Positions 1 to 12,766 of a DNA stretch of 64,000 bases are shown piece after piece (the first letter of the stretch is position 1; every line of letters begins with the position of its first letter). The DNA is from Filosporella fistucella (Eukaryota; Ascomycota; Leotiomycetes; Helotiales). The notes below the pieces were generated by a model. That model did no database searches. It was not told where the DNA came from and was given only the letters and a program-made list of their open reading frames with translations. Both the position numbers and the translations under genes were made by a program. Location: assembly GCA_030077755.1 (NCBI GenBank), contig JAQJZZ010000013.1, positions 620,001 to 684,000 of the forward strand, in the 5' to 3' direction.

Positions 1-1009
1 ATGCATGCATACGGTGTGTAATCGATTGTAGCTACGAACTCGAAGAGATGTACAAATGGTGATTTATCTGTCTGCTCGGGTGCAGAATCGAGATATTGGT
101 AGCCATGCGAGGTGGGAAAAGAAGTCCGAATTAGATGTTGATTTCGGAGTGGGACATAGAAGACGGCGCAACCTCGAGGATTATAGAGCCATCTGCTTAT
201 TGTTAATGAGCGTCCTGACAGGACGTAATCGGCTCACTTATGGCAGTTGCTGACAAAGAAATCAGGACCAACGTTGCCTAGGTGTCGAAGATCAATATGA
301 CCAATCCCGTGAGCGCCGTCTATCAAGCTCAAAACTTCCATCTCCTTGCACATAGCGACCAACTGTTCCCACGGCATTCTGGCTCCAGGAAACGTGAGAA
401 CTGTATCAAACATTGCTAATCTGACTCTTTTTCTTTCTTTTCGCACTTTCTCAATAGTCTCTCGTAGTCGCTCAACAATCACCACGTCTTCGATGGGATA
501 TTCAAGCGGGATGCTGACTGCTTCCAAAGGTTGTATCTCCTTGATACTACTGAGAGTTTTCTCGCAAGCAGAATAAATGGTGCTGAAATGTATCACCACG
601 TCACCCTTTTCCCATTTCAGATTCCGTAGTACGGTGTTCACACCTTCGCCAATTAGCAAAATATTATCCAAAATAGGATAGAAATTATACCAGTCGTAGC
701 ATTCTGCACAAACACCACCTCATCCACGTGCACACCTAGCATCGGAGCCAGTCTTTCTCTACTCTCATCAATCAATCCCGGTAGTGTATATATAATCCAT
801 GGATCTGGTCTCTCCATCGATAATGTATTAAGTTCCACTTGTCTCTTGTTGACGGGTATGGGATGAGTGCCGTAAGAGCCATGATTTAGCGGGGTGAAGT
901 TGGGTGAGAAGGAGAAATGAGTTTGGCGCATGGCTGCACCAAAAGGGGCTTTTATCGTCATATTTGGTGAATTGGTAGAATATTTCAAGAAGTTATTCAT
1001 AACGGTCAT
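1..1009 (-). CDS. Class V PLP-dependent aminotransferase (isopenicillin-N-epimerase/cysteine-desulfurase-like), partial
   Basis: Predicted exons are 691..1009, 238..643 and 192 down to the window edge, so the C-terminus is missing. Introns of 47 and 45 bp (193-237, 644-690) restore one frame. The protein opens with a short non-conserved stretch, then APFG..MR..HF and the TPLNHGSYGT segment usual at the start of this fold-type I family. FVQNATTG binds the cofactor phosphate in relatives, IDGAHGIGH carries the PLP-contacting Asp, and SNCHKW, spliced across intron 2, holds the Schiff-base Lys. These motifs fit the fungal epimerase-like group of aminotransferase V; the substrate cannot be read from sequence. 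The ATG at 1009 is the first in frame; an ATG at 961 just before the conserved region is an alternative start. No organelle-targeting signal is obvious. Confidence 0.85.
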
Positions 1010-2071
1010 GAATAGGATGAGGATGGAGGTACCTACCCGTGAAGTATGGAGGAAAAGGGGATCGTGGGGTAGAGGGGCAGATAAGTGGGGTGGTGTATCT
1101 TGTGCAACGACTGATAAGGACTTGGGCTTGCGGTTCGATCAAAGCATTGAACTTAGGAAGACTCAATACACAAAGTTGTCCTAAGGATATTATACAATGG
1201 TCCTAGAATTCTAACTCGAATGTTCATGTTGTACTTTGTTATCACGTGATCGACATATACCTTGCCATCCATGGTCAGACTTCGTGAAAAGTTCCAGACT
1301 TCTTTGAGTCCAATATAGATTAACTTGAGCTGTGAAACATGCCACTAACCGTAGAATCCTGGATGCAGTCCTCCCTATTTGAATATCATCGTCTTAGTTG
1401 AGTTCACAGGCCTGCAAAGGTGGGTTTTTCAGAATCTACGTCAGCTCCTCCAGCCTCAACTCCGAGCCACATGATGGTGAGGACGAGCTGTGATATATTA
1501 CTTGTCAATCATATATCTCTGCCAAAAGTCTCGTTTCTGATTTGGACAACTAACAACGTCAAATAACCACCCGACTTCACTTCCCCGCTATCCCCAAACG
1601 AACACAAGTTCTCTGGTACCGATTTCTCTCTATATTGTACCGATCCTAATAACAAGGAAAAATATCGTCCGGACTCAATTGATCCGACACCGAGAACCCA
1701 AACGAGCAAATAATACAACACACTTTCAGTATAAAGTGCAATATAGCCCCAACCGAGAAGCCAAGATTGGGGTACAGGGTTAGTTTCCATTGCCGGAGCC
1801 GGTATATCATGGGTATTTAGGTTATATTGGGCGTTGAGATTGCGAAAATGATGGAATGGGTATAATGGAGGGGATGGAGAATTCAGCCTCGAGGCTTGCG
1901 GAATGAGAGTATGTGGGATGATACCTTGAATGTTGTTCTTGTGAGAGGGGAGGCATTTCGATTCTTGATTTGTATGTTACCCTTCTCAAATTCTGGAGAT
2001 GATTTGGAAAATTCGAACGACATTCGATTGCTCTCACCTTGATTGACTCTTTTCAGAATCTGTGCTTCACC
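1010..2071. other. Intergenic, divergent promoter region
   Basis: About 1.06 kb lies between the head-to-head aminotransferase and acetylesterase genes. A minus-strand ORF at 1509-1790 has no recognisable motif and I do not call it. Nothing else stands out. Confidence 0.5.
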
Positions 2072-2887
2072 ATGGGGATTCTCTCAAAGCTCAGCTTTGC
2101 AGCCGTCCTGGCCTTTGGTGCCGCAAGCCCAAAGCCACTCGCGATGTCCGATTCTCTCATGAGTCCACAAGAACAACCAAAAGTCTACCTCGCGGGCGAC
2201 TCCACGATGTGTTCATACGCAGTAACCTCCGCCATCTCAGGTTGGGGTCAATACTTACCTTACTCACTCACGCTCTCTATAATCAACGAAGCCATCGGCG
2301 GACGCTCCGCACGCTCCTTCACAGTCGAAAACCGATTCTCTGCCATCGCGAAGAAAGTCTTACCCGGTGATTTTGTCGTCATTGAATTTGGTCATAATGA
2401 CGGAGGTTCGCCTTCGAAAAACGATAATGGGAGATCGGATTGTCCGGGCACGGGAAATAAGACGTGTGATTTGGGGAATGGGACTATCATAAAGACGTTC
2501 GACGCGTATATCTCAGAAGCGGCAATTATGTATGCAAATCTGGGCGCGTATGTGATTGTGAGCAGTCAGACGCCGAATAATCCGTGGGAGGGTGGGACAT
2601 TTAGCTACACGCCTGGAAGATTTGTGACCGGAGCAGAGTTGGCAGTTAAGGAAGCTGGGAGCAAGAATGTGACGTTTGTAGATCATGGATTGTATGTGGC
2701 GAATGCGTTTAAGGCGCTGGGGAAGGACAAAGTGAATGGATTCTACCCGAAAGATCATACCCATACCGGGCCAGAGGGGGCAGATGTTGTGAGTCAAGCT
2801 TTCGTGAAGGCTGTGCTTTGTGGAAATGGCCCCCTGAAGGCATTTGTGAAGAATGCGACAAGTAGTGTTGCAGGAAGTTGTGTCTAA
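2072..2887 (+). CDS. Secreted rhamnogalacturonan acetylesterase (CE12, SGNH hydrolase)
   Basis: Intronless, 271 aa. The family removes acetyl esters from galacturonic acid in rhamnogalacturonan I, outside the cell. The start is the ATG in CACCATGGGG; residues 1-19 form a signal peptide ending near FGAAS. Block I is LAGDST with nucleophile Ser44, block II is NEAIGGRS with the oxyanion Gly, block III is EFGHNDGG, and the terminal catalytic pair lies in KDHTHTGPEGADVV. GTGNKTC and NATSS are possible N-glycosylation sites. Length and block order match fungal RGAE enzymes. It converges on the 5-oxoprolinase gene, with only 83 bp between the stop codons. A GH28 rhamnogalacturonase, which acts on the deacetylated backbone, lies 12 kb downstream on the same strand. 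Confidence 0.93.
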   Translation: MGILSKLSFAAVLAFGAASPKPLAMSDSLMSPQEQPKVYLAGDSTMCSYAVTSAISGWGQYLPYSLTLSIINEAIGGRSARSFTVENRFSAIAKKVLPGDFVVIEFGHNDGGSPSKNDNGRSDCPGTGNKTCDLGNGTIIKTFDAYISEAAIMYANLGAYVIVSSQTPNNPWEGGTFSYTPGRFVTGAELAVKEAGSKNVTFVDHGLYVANAFKALGKDKVNGFYPKDHTHTGPEGADVVSQAFVKAVLCGNGPLKAFVKNATSSVAGSCV

Positions 2888-2970
2888 TAAAGAAAGATCT
2901 GGAGGAAATTGTATATTGTATATAAAAGGATTAGGAAGACATGCAATCCTCGAAAAAGCCTTGAAGGTAC

Positions 2971-5900
2971 TTATCTGGGTCTTGGACGGCTCCCATTGTC
3001 AGTGCACCTTCTGTCAGCTTTTGACGCTACTGCTTTACCCCAGCCGCCTCCACCTATTACATGTTAGCTGTGAGGATCGACTTGGACGGAAGTCCTCACC
3101 TGGCGTGTTGATCTCAATACTCTCACCAGGCCGTACCTTGACGACCGCCATACCACCAATATTAATCTTCTGTATCTTTCCGTTCTCATCTCTCCTATTC
3201 CAAAAATTCTTTCCTATGCTCCCATCTTCCCCTCCATTCATTCCGTATGGGCTATATGTTCTCCTGGTACTCACAATACTGAAGTTCAGTGGAATACGTG
3301 CCTCGATCTCTCTGATAATGCCGTTTCCACCTCTGTAAAGCCCATTTCCTCCAGTGCCTTCTCTCACTTCATATCTCCGGACTATCACAGGCGTCCGTTT
3401 CTCTATGACCTCAGGGTCAGTAATCTTGGTATTTGTGCTATGCACATGTACAGCTGACGTTCCATGCCAGGTTGGTCCAGCTCCAGAGCCGCCTCCAATC
3501 GATTCACCATAATTCCATCCTGGCACGACCTTCCCAGTGTCGGGATCTTTGCCACCAAGACCCCAACCGAGTGCATTTGCGCACCCTTGACTGGCTCCGC
3601 ATGCTTCGGAGGCTTTCAGTATCAAATCTGTGACTCTTTGGCTTGCGATGGTGGAGCCTGAAATTGCCACGAATCCGGATGGATTCAAAATTGAACCTTT
3701 TGGGATGCGAATATCGATTGGTGACAGACAACCTTCGTTCATCGGAATGTCAGAATCAATCATGCATCGTAGCGAATACATGATTGCGGATGAAGTGATG
3801 GAGACTGGAGAGTTCATGTTTCCATAAGTTTCTTCCCCTGTACCTGCAAAATCAAACACAGCCAGACCAGTTTGAGGATCTATTGTAACTTCCAACACTA
3901 CGGCAGTGCCATCATCATAGTAATCGACAGCTTTGAGTGGTCTGCCGTTGAATCGAGCATATGTTTGCTTCAAGAAGTCTCGGATTGCAAGCTCTGCGTT
4001 TTGTTGAATGGCGTGCATGTAGAATTGCACATATGGAAGGGTGTAGTTCTCGCACAATTCACCTAGCAGTTTAATCCCCCTCTGATTTGCCGCAATCTGA
4101 GCTTTCAAATCGGAAATATTGTCGTTCAGACGTCGAGTGGAGCTGCATCCAGGATTGTTCGCTACATCTAAGAACTTTTTTCGGATAGCTTCTTCTTCGA
4201 AAATCCCGCCACTCACAAGCTTCATAGTTTTGATGGCTATGCCTTCGTGCCACAGCTCCTTAGAATCCGGAACCACTAAATAGATCAGTCAGTGATTTCA
4301 ATACTTATGTTGGGCGGCCAACGCAAAAGATGGATTGCGCCGCAAGATGTGTATATACTCGTCCCACTTACTACTCGTGATGCCAATGCCACCAATATCT
4401 GTGTGATGGCCTCTTGAAGCGACATAGAAGATGATTTCTCCATCAAGAAAAGCTGGCGTCACAACTGTAATATCTGGTAGATGAGTTCCTCCAGTTTCTT
4501 TATAGCATTAGCCTACTTCTAGTCAAGTGTGATCTGTCCTACCTGGATGATTTGTGACGAGGACGTCACCAGGATTGAGCCTGCCCTTCCAGTGTTCATG
4601 CTGCCAGCAGATGGCGTATTGCATGGATCCCAGGTGAACAGGGACGTCTGCAATTCATTAGCTTCCGATGTGCATGTTCTGGAAAGAAGTGTTTACGAGG
4701 TGCATTCGCTACCAATTTTCCATTTGGTGAGAAAATAGCGCAAGAAAAATCAAGTCGTTCTTTGATACTGCAACAAATTAAATTGTTTAATTTTCGTCCA
4801 GGGAGATATTTACCTTGTACTTATGGCAGTCCTTTGCAGAGTATGCCCCATCTGTTCTGCAATGGACATAAATCGGTGGGAGAACATGGTCAGCTGAACA
4901 GGATTGACAGTTGTCAAATCATCTTCAGCTGCTTTCCCTTTCTCGTTTCGGTCGATGACAACGTGAGACTCAAGAACATACACAATACATCCGGATTCCA
5001 CAATAATGGTCTGTGTTGAATCTAGGATCAAAGCCGGACCCTAGGTGAATAGTTAATATAGTCTTAGACAAATCGCCGAAAGCTAACCTTTAGAGATACG
5101 CCAGCTGCCAACTCTTGAAGCCGATAGAGTGGCACATTTTGCCACCTGCCATCAATGTAAGTACTGTGAACTTCCTTAATAGGAACATAGGTTTGACTGG
5201 CAGAGCATTCTGCTAGCTCCTTGAACAAGCCACTTTTTTGCTCGACATCGCTGCTCCCAATTCCTCGCACTCGTACATTATCCACAACTATCGGCCGATT
5301 TGCTAAGACGAATGCAAATTCTCTCTCATGCTGGCTGACAAATGCTTTGGCGAAATCACTATCCTCAGGTTGAAGAATGCTGATGTTGGTATCTGACCCT
5401 TCATATCGCAAACTCGCATAACTTTCGTAGGTAATCGAACCAGGCTTGATCCCTTGGCCGACCAAGTCACCCTCAGCTTTGGTTCTGAGCTCGGCCAGCT
5501 TTTGAAGAATGACAGGAAGCGTATCAGAAGAGTAGATGTAGGCGACAGCAGCTGATTGATCTGACACAACACTTGCAAGACCAATGCCATAAGCTGAAAG
5601 AATGGATGAATACTTATGTATAATGATGCGCGGGATTCCAAGGTTTCGAGCGATGGAGCAGGCATGCTGGCCTCCAGCCCCTCCAAAACTGGCAAGATTG
5701 TGTGAATTCATGGCAAACCCTCGGGCTTCAGTGATATTTCTTATTGGCCGACTCATGGTCTCGTCTGCCATATTTATAAAACCAGCGGCCACTTCTTCCG
5801 CAGTGAGAGGAATTTCAATACCAGCGTTGATCTCTATTGTCAGCTCTTCAAACTTTTGTCGGACAACATCGGTGTCGAGCGGCTTGTCAGCATCTGGTCC

Positions 5901-7444
5901 GAAGATTAGAGGAAACTGCTTGGGAATTAGACGTCCAAGGAATAAATTTGCATCCGTGATTGTTAATGGGCCTCCTTTGCGATAGCACGCAGGGCCCGGA
6001 TGTGAACCCGCACTCTGAGAAAGATTAGTGGAAGACTGGCAAAACGGGTAGCTATTCACCTCTGGCCCAACAACAAACATCTGGTTTTTCCACTGAAGGA
6101 TCGACCCACCTCCGGCAGCAATTGTCTTCACATCCAGCATGGGTGTGGTGATAGTGGTTCCACTTATATTGGTATCGAAGACATGTTCGAAGCTCTTATC
6201 AAAGCGTGAAACATCGGTGCTTGTGCCGCCCTGAGAAAATTAGTGCTCATATTGACTTCCGGCAACCGGTGAAGACACCCACCATGTCGAATCCAATGAC
6301 TGGCGTTCCTTCTTCTTCGTCATAACAAGTCTTGGCAATCGCAACAACACCTCCGGCTGGGCCACTTAGGATAGCTTTCAAGCCGGAGAATTTCCCTGCG
6401 GTGACCAAGCCGCCGTCAGACTGCATAAACTCCATTCTTTGAGGCTGTATGGAGAAACTCTTGCTGAACGCGTTGACAAAATTTCTGACAGTCCTCGAGA
6501 GATAGGCATCGGCGCACGCCGAGTTGGAGCGGTTGACAAATTTGATTTGCTGACTTAGGTCCGATGAAATGGTTGCGATTTCGAAACCTAGTGATCGAGC
6601 CAGTTCAGCGACTTTTCGCTCGTGGTCTGGAAAGATACTAGGCACAAATTAATAAATCTCCCGCCCATCAATCACAGGCGATTATTTGAAGATATTGAAC
6701 CCTTGATCAACTGATTAATTCGCAAAATGCAAGCAGATTGAACATACTGTGAATGAAGAAAGCATATTGCCAAGGATGTGTATCCCTGCTCCTTTAATCC
6801 CATCAACAACTCTAGTGTCCCTTCCATATCAAGTGATTGAACGATTCTTACGATCTCGCCACTGTCTGTCTTGACCAGTGCCTTGTCGCATGCATCTGAT
6901 ACTATAGGGTTCGGGTTCAAGACGTAGTCTTCGATAGTCACACGCTCATTTACCTCAACCACCTTATCGTAGAGAACGCCTGGCCGTCTGATATTGAGGT
7001 CAAATAGCTTGGGTCGTGTTTGTGTACCGATCAGGCATACATCCCTAAAACCCTTTGTAGTGAGAAAAGCGAATCTATCTCCTTTCCTCTCCAGAAGGGC
7101 ACTACATCACGTCAGCCATGATGATTGAGAACTTTGGAGTGACGGACTTAGTAGCAACAGTGGTGCCTACTCTAATCCATTGAATGATACTCCCGTCCAG
7201 AAGTCTCCTACGATCTAGTCGCTGTCCAGTAGTGAACTCAAGAGATCTCCGTACACTTTCAATGAGAGCATCATCATAATTGAGAGGATCAACTGATAAA
7301 AGTTTGAAAATAGTCTCTCTTCCGTCGGAAGTGCTTGCCCAGACATCACAGAAAGTTCCACCACGATCTGATAGTCAGCAAACGATAAAGCACCACAATT
7401 GTCAGTTGGTACTGACCAATTGTGATTTTCACAGTAGCTGGCAT
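2971..7444 (-). CDS. 5-oxoprolinase (ATP-hydrolysing; HyuA-HyuB fusion)
   Basis: Twelve exons: 7417..7444, 7148..7367, 6748..7101, 6283..6637, 6060..6230, 5088..6014, 4814..5040, 4697..4767, 4543..4647, 4372..4497, 3100..4275, 2971..3053. They total 3843 nt, giving 1280 aa, the usual size for the fungal enzyme. It opens 5-oxoproline to glutamate using ATP, a cytosolic step of glutathione turnover. The N-terminal HyuA half has DRGGTF (residues 10-15), TTVATNALLERKG, SDGG, GPAGGV and FDMGGTSTDV; the hinge has AAGGGS and SHPGPACYR; the HyuB half has [31 protein letters not shown] and the terminal TPGGGGWG. After that Gly-rich end the annotated frame runs 16 more residues to TAA at 2971. A +1 frame would read to 2931 instead, so the extreme C-terminus is uncertain. 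Confidence 0.92.
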
Positions 7445-8674
7445 TTTTGTATCGAGTGAGTCCATCCTTGTGAAGGCACAGAGAAAGCGAAGGGCAATAT
7501 ATGCCACGTGACGGGGAATCTCCAATCGATGTAGACAGGGACAGAGCAGATAAAAGAAAAAATGGAAATCAACGAGAATCAGAATGCCAGAAGTCAGCAA
7601 TACGACCAGCAAAACTTCAAATATAGCAGAAAGCTTTCCAAATAAGATCATCCAATGAAAATAGTTACCATGCTAACTACGCTTTCCTAGGTGCACTCGC
7701 ATTTTCATAGCCGTAAACGCGATATGGGTGGATTGGCGACTCTAAACTAGGTGTGTAGATCTCAACGAGAGTGGTGGGACAGTCGAGATTGCTACCATTG
7801 CGGTCTGCTTGTGCATGGATTTTAAAGCGGATCTGTACACGACTTAGTCTATCCACCGAGCGGAAGCAAAATTACTACAACAGGTAATTTTTGGGGACTG
7901 TCGGCTGCTGCTCCACTCTCCACGAACCGTGGTCCATAGCCTTGGTAACGACAACGTTGGATGATAATCAGATATGATAGAGTCTGCCATATTTGACTGA
8001 GAGAATTTAGCCACGCTAACCCTCTTGATTGCCTTTTGGTACAATCAAGGTTACTCGCTCAACGCAATCAAGGTGGGTCAAGCATAGAGTCCTAATCTCT
8101 CGACTAATCCGTTGGAAGTGTTACTGTAGAATGGCTGGATTCTCCCAATTGATCCATATGCTTCGCAGGCATAGAATAATATGGAACGTGCATGCTGACA
8201 TCCATGCTTCTAGGCCGTACTTCGTGGCTTCGCGAGCTGGAGCGAGGACAATTTGAAATGCCAAACGAGAAACGCGTTCGCCTCACAAGATCACCTGATT
8301 GGTGCTGACTAATCTGCCATTTTTGGTAATGACTAGGATGGTGATTTCTGAAATTCACAACATTCCAATTATTCCTATGTTATCTCAGAAGTTATGGTCA
8401 GTGTGACTCTCTCCGCCCAAAATTTGCTTCTTATGATAATAGTTCACCAACAGTCACTCTGTTGTGAGCTGTATGTTTCGAAATTCATGACCTCTATGAT
8501 ATCAATACAAAGGTGGGGGTGATGATTGGCAATATTGCGTGCTCCTTCAACCTACGAGCTAACAGCTTTGGTTGGACTTACGACGAGCAATTTTATCTCC
8601 CTAAATTCTTCAGCAAGATCAATTACTGCTGAACAAAGGCATTTGATCTCGTGCTTCAAATCGGGCCTACATCC
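7445..8674. other. Intergenic, divergent promoter region
   Basis: About 1.2 kb separates the divergent 5-oxoprolinase and Zn2Cys6 regulator genes. Only short unconvincing ORFs are present (7844-8044, 8029-8256, 8104-8358). I see no repeat or RNA gene. Confidence 0.5.
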
Positions 8675-10841
8675 ATGAATGCATCTCTGCACCGTTTTCG
8701 AGTCGCGAAATCGACACATCCCTCCGGCAATACAGATAGACGTAATCCGCAACCTGCTGGGAGAAATACAGCAACACAAAACAACTCGAGAAGTAATGAA
8801 TCCCATTACCACCATAAACCAATCAAGGTTGTCTGCAAAAGATGCCGTCGATTGAAGAAAAAGTGCAGCAGAGAGAGGCCAGCATGTGTTCAATGCCTCA
8901 AAGCCGAAACGCCCTGTACCTTCGATGACTCGACAACATCTTCGGATGCTGCCTCCGTTCCGGAATCCAATTCGAGGACTGCTTGGCTCAGAGAGCGTCT
9001 CACTGATCCTCATTCGACCCAGGATGAGCCCGACTTGCCTCAATTCGCTGAAATCGATTCGATGTTACAGACTCGTTCTCATCAAAATGAGTCTTCAGCA
9101 TCGGAACTTCTTGTTAATCGCTCAGAGGGTGATTATTCTGTGGTCCAGGATGAGCTACTGCGAGAGGGAACTTTCAATCCAGTTACGAATGCTCCATTTC
9201 AATTATCCCAATGCAGATGTTTTCCACATGACGTTTCAGTTTCATACTATCAATGCCCACAGCACGATATTGGCTCATGGGACATTGACCCGCGTCAGCA
9301 GGCTAGTGCTCCTCAATCTCAGTCCATAGCAAGACCGAGTGACCCTGCTGCTCGCCAATTCGTCGATGCATATTTTCGTCACATACATCGCATGTATCCA
9401 TTCATGGATCGTGCTCGCATTCTAGAAGATTTACAAGGTGTTTGCCATGGACAGTTCAGCGGTTTACAGATGCCTATCAAGCTATACTTGATCATGGCAA
9501 TAGGATGTACAACTCTTCGACGCGTTGAAAGGGTGTCCGACGATGTATTTGCCAAATTCAGGATTCCATATGCTATCATTTTACAAGAGTGTTTAACGAA
9601 CGTCGATGTCGAGTCGACTGAGAAATTATTGCTCTTACTACTCTATTCTTTATTCGATCCTACTGAAATTAGCCCGGTGGTTATTAATGGCATTCTTTCG
9701 CATCATGTCGTCAGTCTAGGCTTGGGACGAAAATCATCAGTGGACATGCCACTCAAATTAATCGAGAGGCGTTACCGCCTATACTGGAGTGCATATTGCA
9801 TGGATAGACTGCTGGCCGTCTGTACAGGCATGCCTTTCTGTATCAATGATATGAATGTCGATATCGCTTTACCAAGTCTCACTCATACAGAGATTGAATC
9901 GCCAGCCAGAGAGTACTACAGCAAAACATTGCAGTAAGTCAAATTTTGCTTTGTATTTGTCAAAGACAAACAGCCGAGCAGCTTTCGAGCAGTTCGAGAG
10001 CCGCTGGTCTTTTTTGTCTCATACCACAAGTCCATACTGATTTGTCTATAGGGTCAATCGACATTTAGTGGCGCTCCGTCAACTCGAAGACGAGGTTCTG
10101 AGCAAAATCCATTTCTCGAGTCGGGAAGTGGGTCGCTGGACGAGATCTGAACGCTCGTTGATCGAAGACGAGCTTCGAACGAAAGCAGAAAATTGGTTTA
10201 CCCAGGGAACCTTGATGATCCCGTACGAGACCGACCCTATGCCTTACCATATTACTACTAGCTGGCTCAGTCATCGCCTCCAAGGGCTAATGCTGATACT
10301 GAATATTCCCTCACGCCTACACAACTCGCTATCACAACAGCAAATCTCAAATCTCCAAGAATGTGTGCAAAGATACATACAAACAAGCTTTGCTTTACGA
10401 AAGCAGCGGCAGTTAGCTTTGAACTGGGTGACTTTATCGAGCACTATCGGATTGTCGTCTGTTCTCCTGTATTGCGTTGTATGCAGCAAGGATGGAATAA
10501 ATCCAATTGGCGCTGAGGCGACAATTTGCGCGGAGATACTAGATTCATTCCCAAGCACTTGGGAGAAAGCACGACGTGGCTCTAGAATATTTCGACTGTT
10601 GGCATCTTTCGGACTCCACACTGATTCTCTTGATGAAAATCTGTCCTTGCAAAGTGGTACAGATGGTTTTTTGGGTGTCCATGCGATGTATTCAGAAATA
10701 AAATTGCTGATCATCCAGACTCTTGGTGAACCTAGCATCTGGTATGGTGTTATGTTTGCTGTGAAAGAATTGATGGATAACACTCAGCAACCTCAATCCA
10801 GTCACATATCCTCTGCAATTTCGGCCATCGATTATTCATAG
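8675..10841 (+). CDS. Zn(II)2Cys6 transcription factor with fungal-specific TF domain
   Basis: Two exons, 8675..9933 and 10052..10841, joined across a 118-bp intron (GTAAGT...CTATAG), encode 682 aa. A binuclear zinc cluster with spacing C-x2-C-x6-C-x6-C-x2-C-x6-C occupies residues 54-81 and is followed by an acidic/Ser-rich linker. The middle homology region (Fungal_trans type) starts near DAYFRHIHRMYPFMDRARI and includes YRLYWSAYCMDRLLAVCTGMPFCI, the typical YW...YxLDR..S..LG-like block. It should be a nuclear DNA-binding regulator. The C-terminus after ELMDNTQQ is Ser/Gln-rich and short. It sits between the 5-oxoprolinase and hydrolase genes and near pectinolytic genes, so it could control any of them; that is inference. 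The ATG at 8675 is the first in frame before the cluster. Confidence 0.9.
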
Positions 10842-11002
10842 ATGCTTACAGAAAATGAAGTATGGGCGGGGTATGGCAATCTTGGACTAGAATTTGCTTA
10901 AACATGGCAACGTGTCTCCCACGTATTTGAGTTTAGCAGCCCACCCTCGACTTCTACCAAAGAAAGCTGCGACTACGGACTATTGCTCTTAATATCACCA
11001 AC

Positions 11003-12070
11003 CTACGAAATTCCTGATAGGAATTTTCGGATGTGGAGAAGTACCACTTCATTTTTCTCCAGGTGGACGCTGTGATTTGCATTCTCGACCACCAATAATG
11101 TGGCATTCGGTAGCAATTTCGCTATCGTGCGTGATTCGTCTAGTAGAACATGTGTTAATTCAAGTTCTCCTCATTCTGTACTATACTGCCAAGACCATCT
11201 GGACTTACCAACAGGGCATATCCAGTCTTCCCCTCCTACTATGACTAGTGCAGGCGCATATACTTCTGTCAGTTGGGCTCTGTAGTCGAAATATTTTTCA
11301 GATTGCGAATATAAGTCATCTCCATATATATCAGTAAGGTACTTCTTTTTCGACCGGTATGCCTACTGTGTACTTGGGCACGAAAGACTGTCTTCAGATC
11401 CTCTTCATTCCTGCAAGGGCATCATATTTCGCTTCTGAATACAAGGGACCAAGCGCGAACATGATTAGGCGGAACTCATCATCACTCTCAAACTTGTCAA
11501 ACACTCCGTGGACCAACATTTCCTTGGAGGCTAAGGGGGCCTTCCACAATCGTTCTGTCAAACGCTGTGTGGCGCCATCCTCGTCTATACGACTTCAGCC
11601 AAATCCTATATCTCAAATTTTCTGGTACCTACGATGGTAGGATGGTGCTGTGCCACGAAGGATCAAATGGTCCACATGCTGGGGATACGAAATTGCGTAT
11701 TGCTGGGCAAGGAATCCACCGAAACTACCTCCAAGAATTATAACTTTTCCGTGGCCGCCCACGAAATGTATCCGCAAGGCGTCGATATCATCGGTCAATT
11801 GCTGAAAAGTAAATGGTGGTGTGACCGAGCTTTCTCCATGGCCACGCATGTCAAAAGACAACACCTGAAAGTTATCACACAAGGGGGAATATGCTTTGAA
11901 ATCGGAAGCATGATCACCTGGATCTCGCTGTCAGCCTCCCTCTTCAATTACTTCCGAGGAATGAACACACCAAAACCACGACCACCGTGTAAAGTTATTA
12001 CCAGTGGATTTTCAGGGTTTCCAGCAATTTTATATGCAATTTCTGCATTGTTGATTGATACTCTGTCCAT
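11003..12070 (-). pseudogene. Alpha/beta hydrolase, prolyl-iminopeptidase-like, with one frame break
   Basis: Exons 11971..12070, 11633..11917, 11367..11584, 11209..11319 and 11003..11139 rebuild an S33-type hydrolase with HGGRGFGDH (oxyanion loop), DMRGHGES, the nucleophile elbow LGGSFGG, the acid in GGEDWICPV and the catalytic His in NANHSVH. Introns are 53, 48, 47 and 69 bp. The exons sum to 851 nt, one short of a multiple of three: in exon 3 the frame ending LYSEAKYDALAG meets a stop, and the next homologous stretch NEEDLKTVFRA is in the next frame, near 11403-11415. This is a 1-nt deletion (pseudogene or sequence error) or an unusually short 32-nt intron; a 47-nt intron with a poor GTCCCT donor also restores frame. 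All triad residues survive, so inactivation would be recent. The family releases N-terminal proline from peptides or hydrolyses esters. Confidence 0.7.
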
Positions 12071-12766
12071 CCTGATATAAAGCTGATGGGAGGTTTATCA
12101 TGTGACTGTCTGTCGTCGAATGAGCGATTGGGACTATATCCTGGGAAAGTAGGATGATGTAACTTTACTTTGGGAAGTACCATCCTTTTGGGTTGTGTCG
12201 AGAATGCTTGGAGTTCTGTGATGCCTTTCAATGCTTACTCGTGCAACATGCCAGATCACGATTTCCGATGTCAAAATCTCCGGCGTCAAGGCGTCGGAGT
12301 GACACCATATATCTTCTTCGGGAAAGAATTATCAATAACTGACTCCGTCTCCAGCTCCCGAAATTGCCCATATATTCAATGTCTGATAATCTGGGATTTA
12401 CGGATGTGTCCGAAGACAGATTTCCACTAACCGAATATGGCAATTTTGAATTGTCTCCACCCCGCTCACTCCGACAACATGATGCTTGGCTAGCGACAGG
12501 ACAAAAGAATTCCGATTCAAATCTTCCAATATTTCTGAATTAGCTTATCGCACGCCATTCTCCTCCACAAATTAGTGATATTAAGTTCATACAATCCAGT
12601 TTGTTTTCCTCGTTGTCAAATGGTCAGAATACAAACCAAAAGTGGGACATTGGACGATGGTTTATGCAAGGATAGCTTTCAAGATGAGTAGATAAGGTTC
12701 AAACCTGGACTCTCTAGACGTCAAGTGGTTCATTCTTATTACTCTACTCTGCATTTATCATTCAAT
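12071..12766. other. Intergenic, divergent promoter region
   Basis: About 700 bp between the hydrolase and the MFS permease. Short ORFs at 12170-12443 have no coding character that I can recognise. Confidence 0.5.

Noticed and set aside
8552..9043. 163-codon minus-strand ORF
   Set aside because: Antisense to the Zn2Cys6 regulator exon 1, whose zinc cluster is unmistakable.
11340..11370. Second apparent frameshift in the hydrolase gene
   Set aside because: Explained by a normal 47-bp intron (11320-11366) that joins RAQVHN to DLYSQSEKYFDYR in frame.
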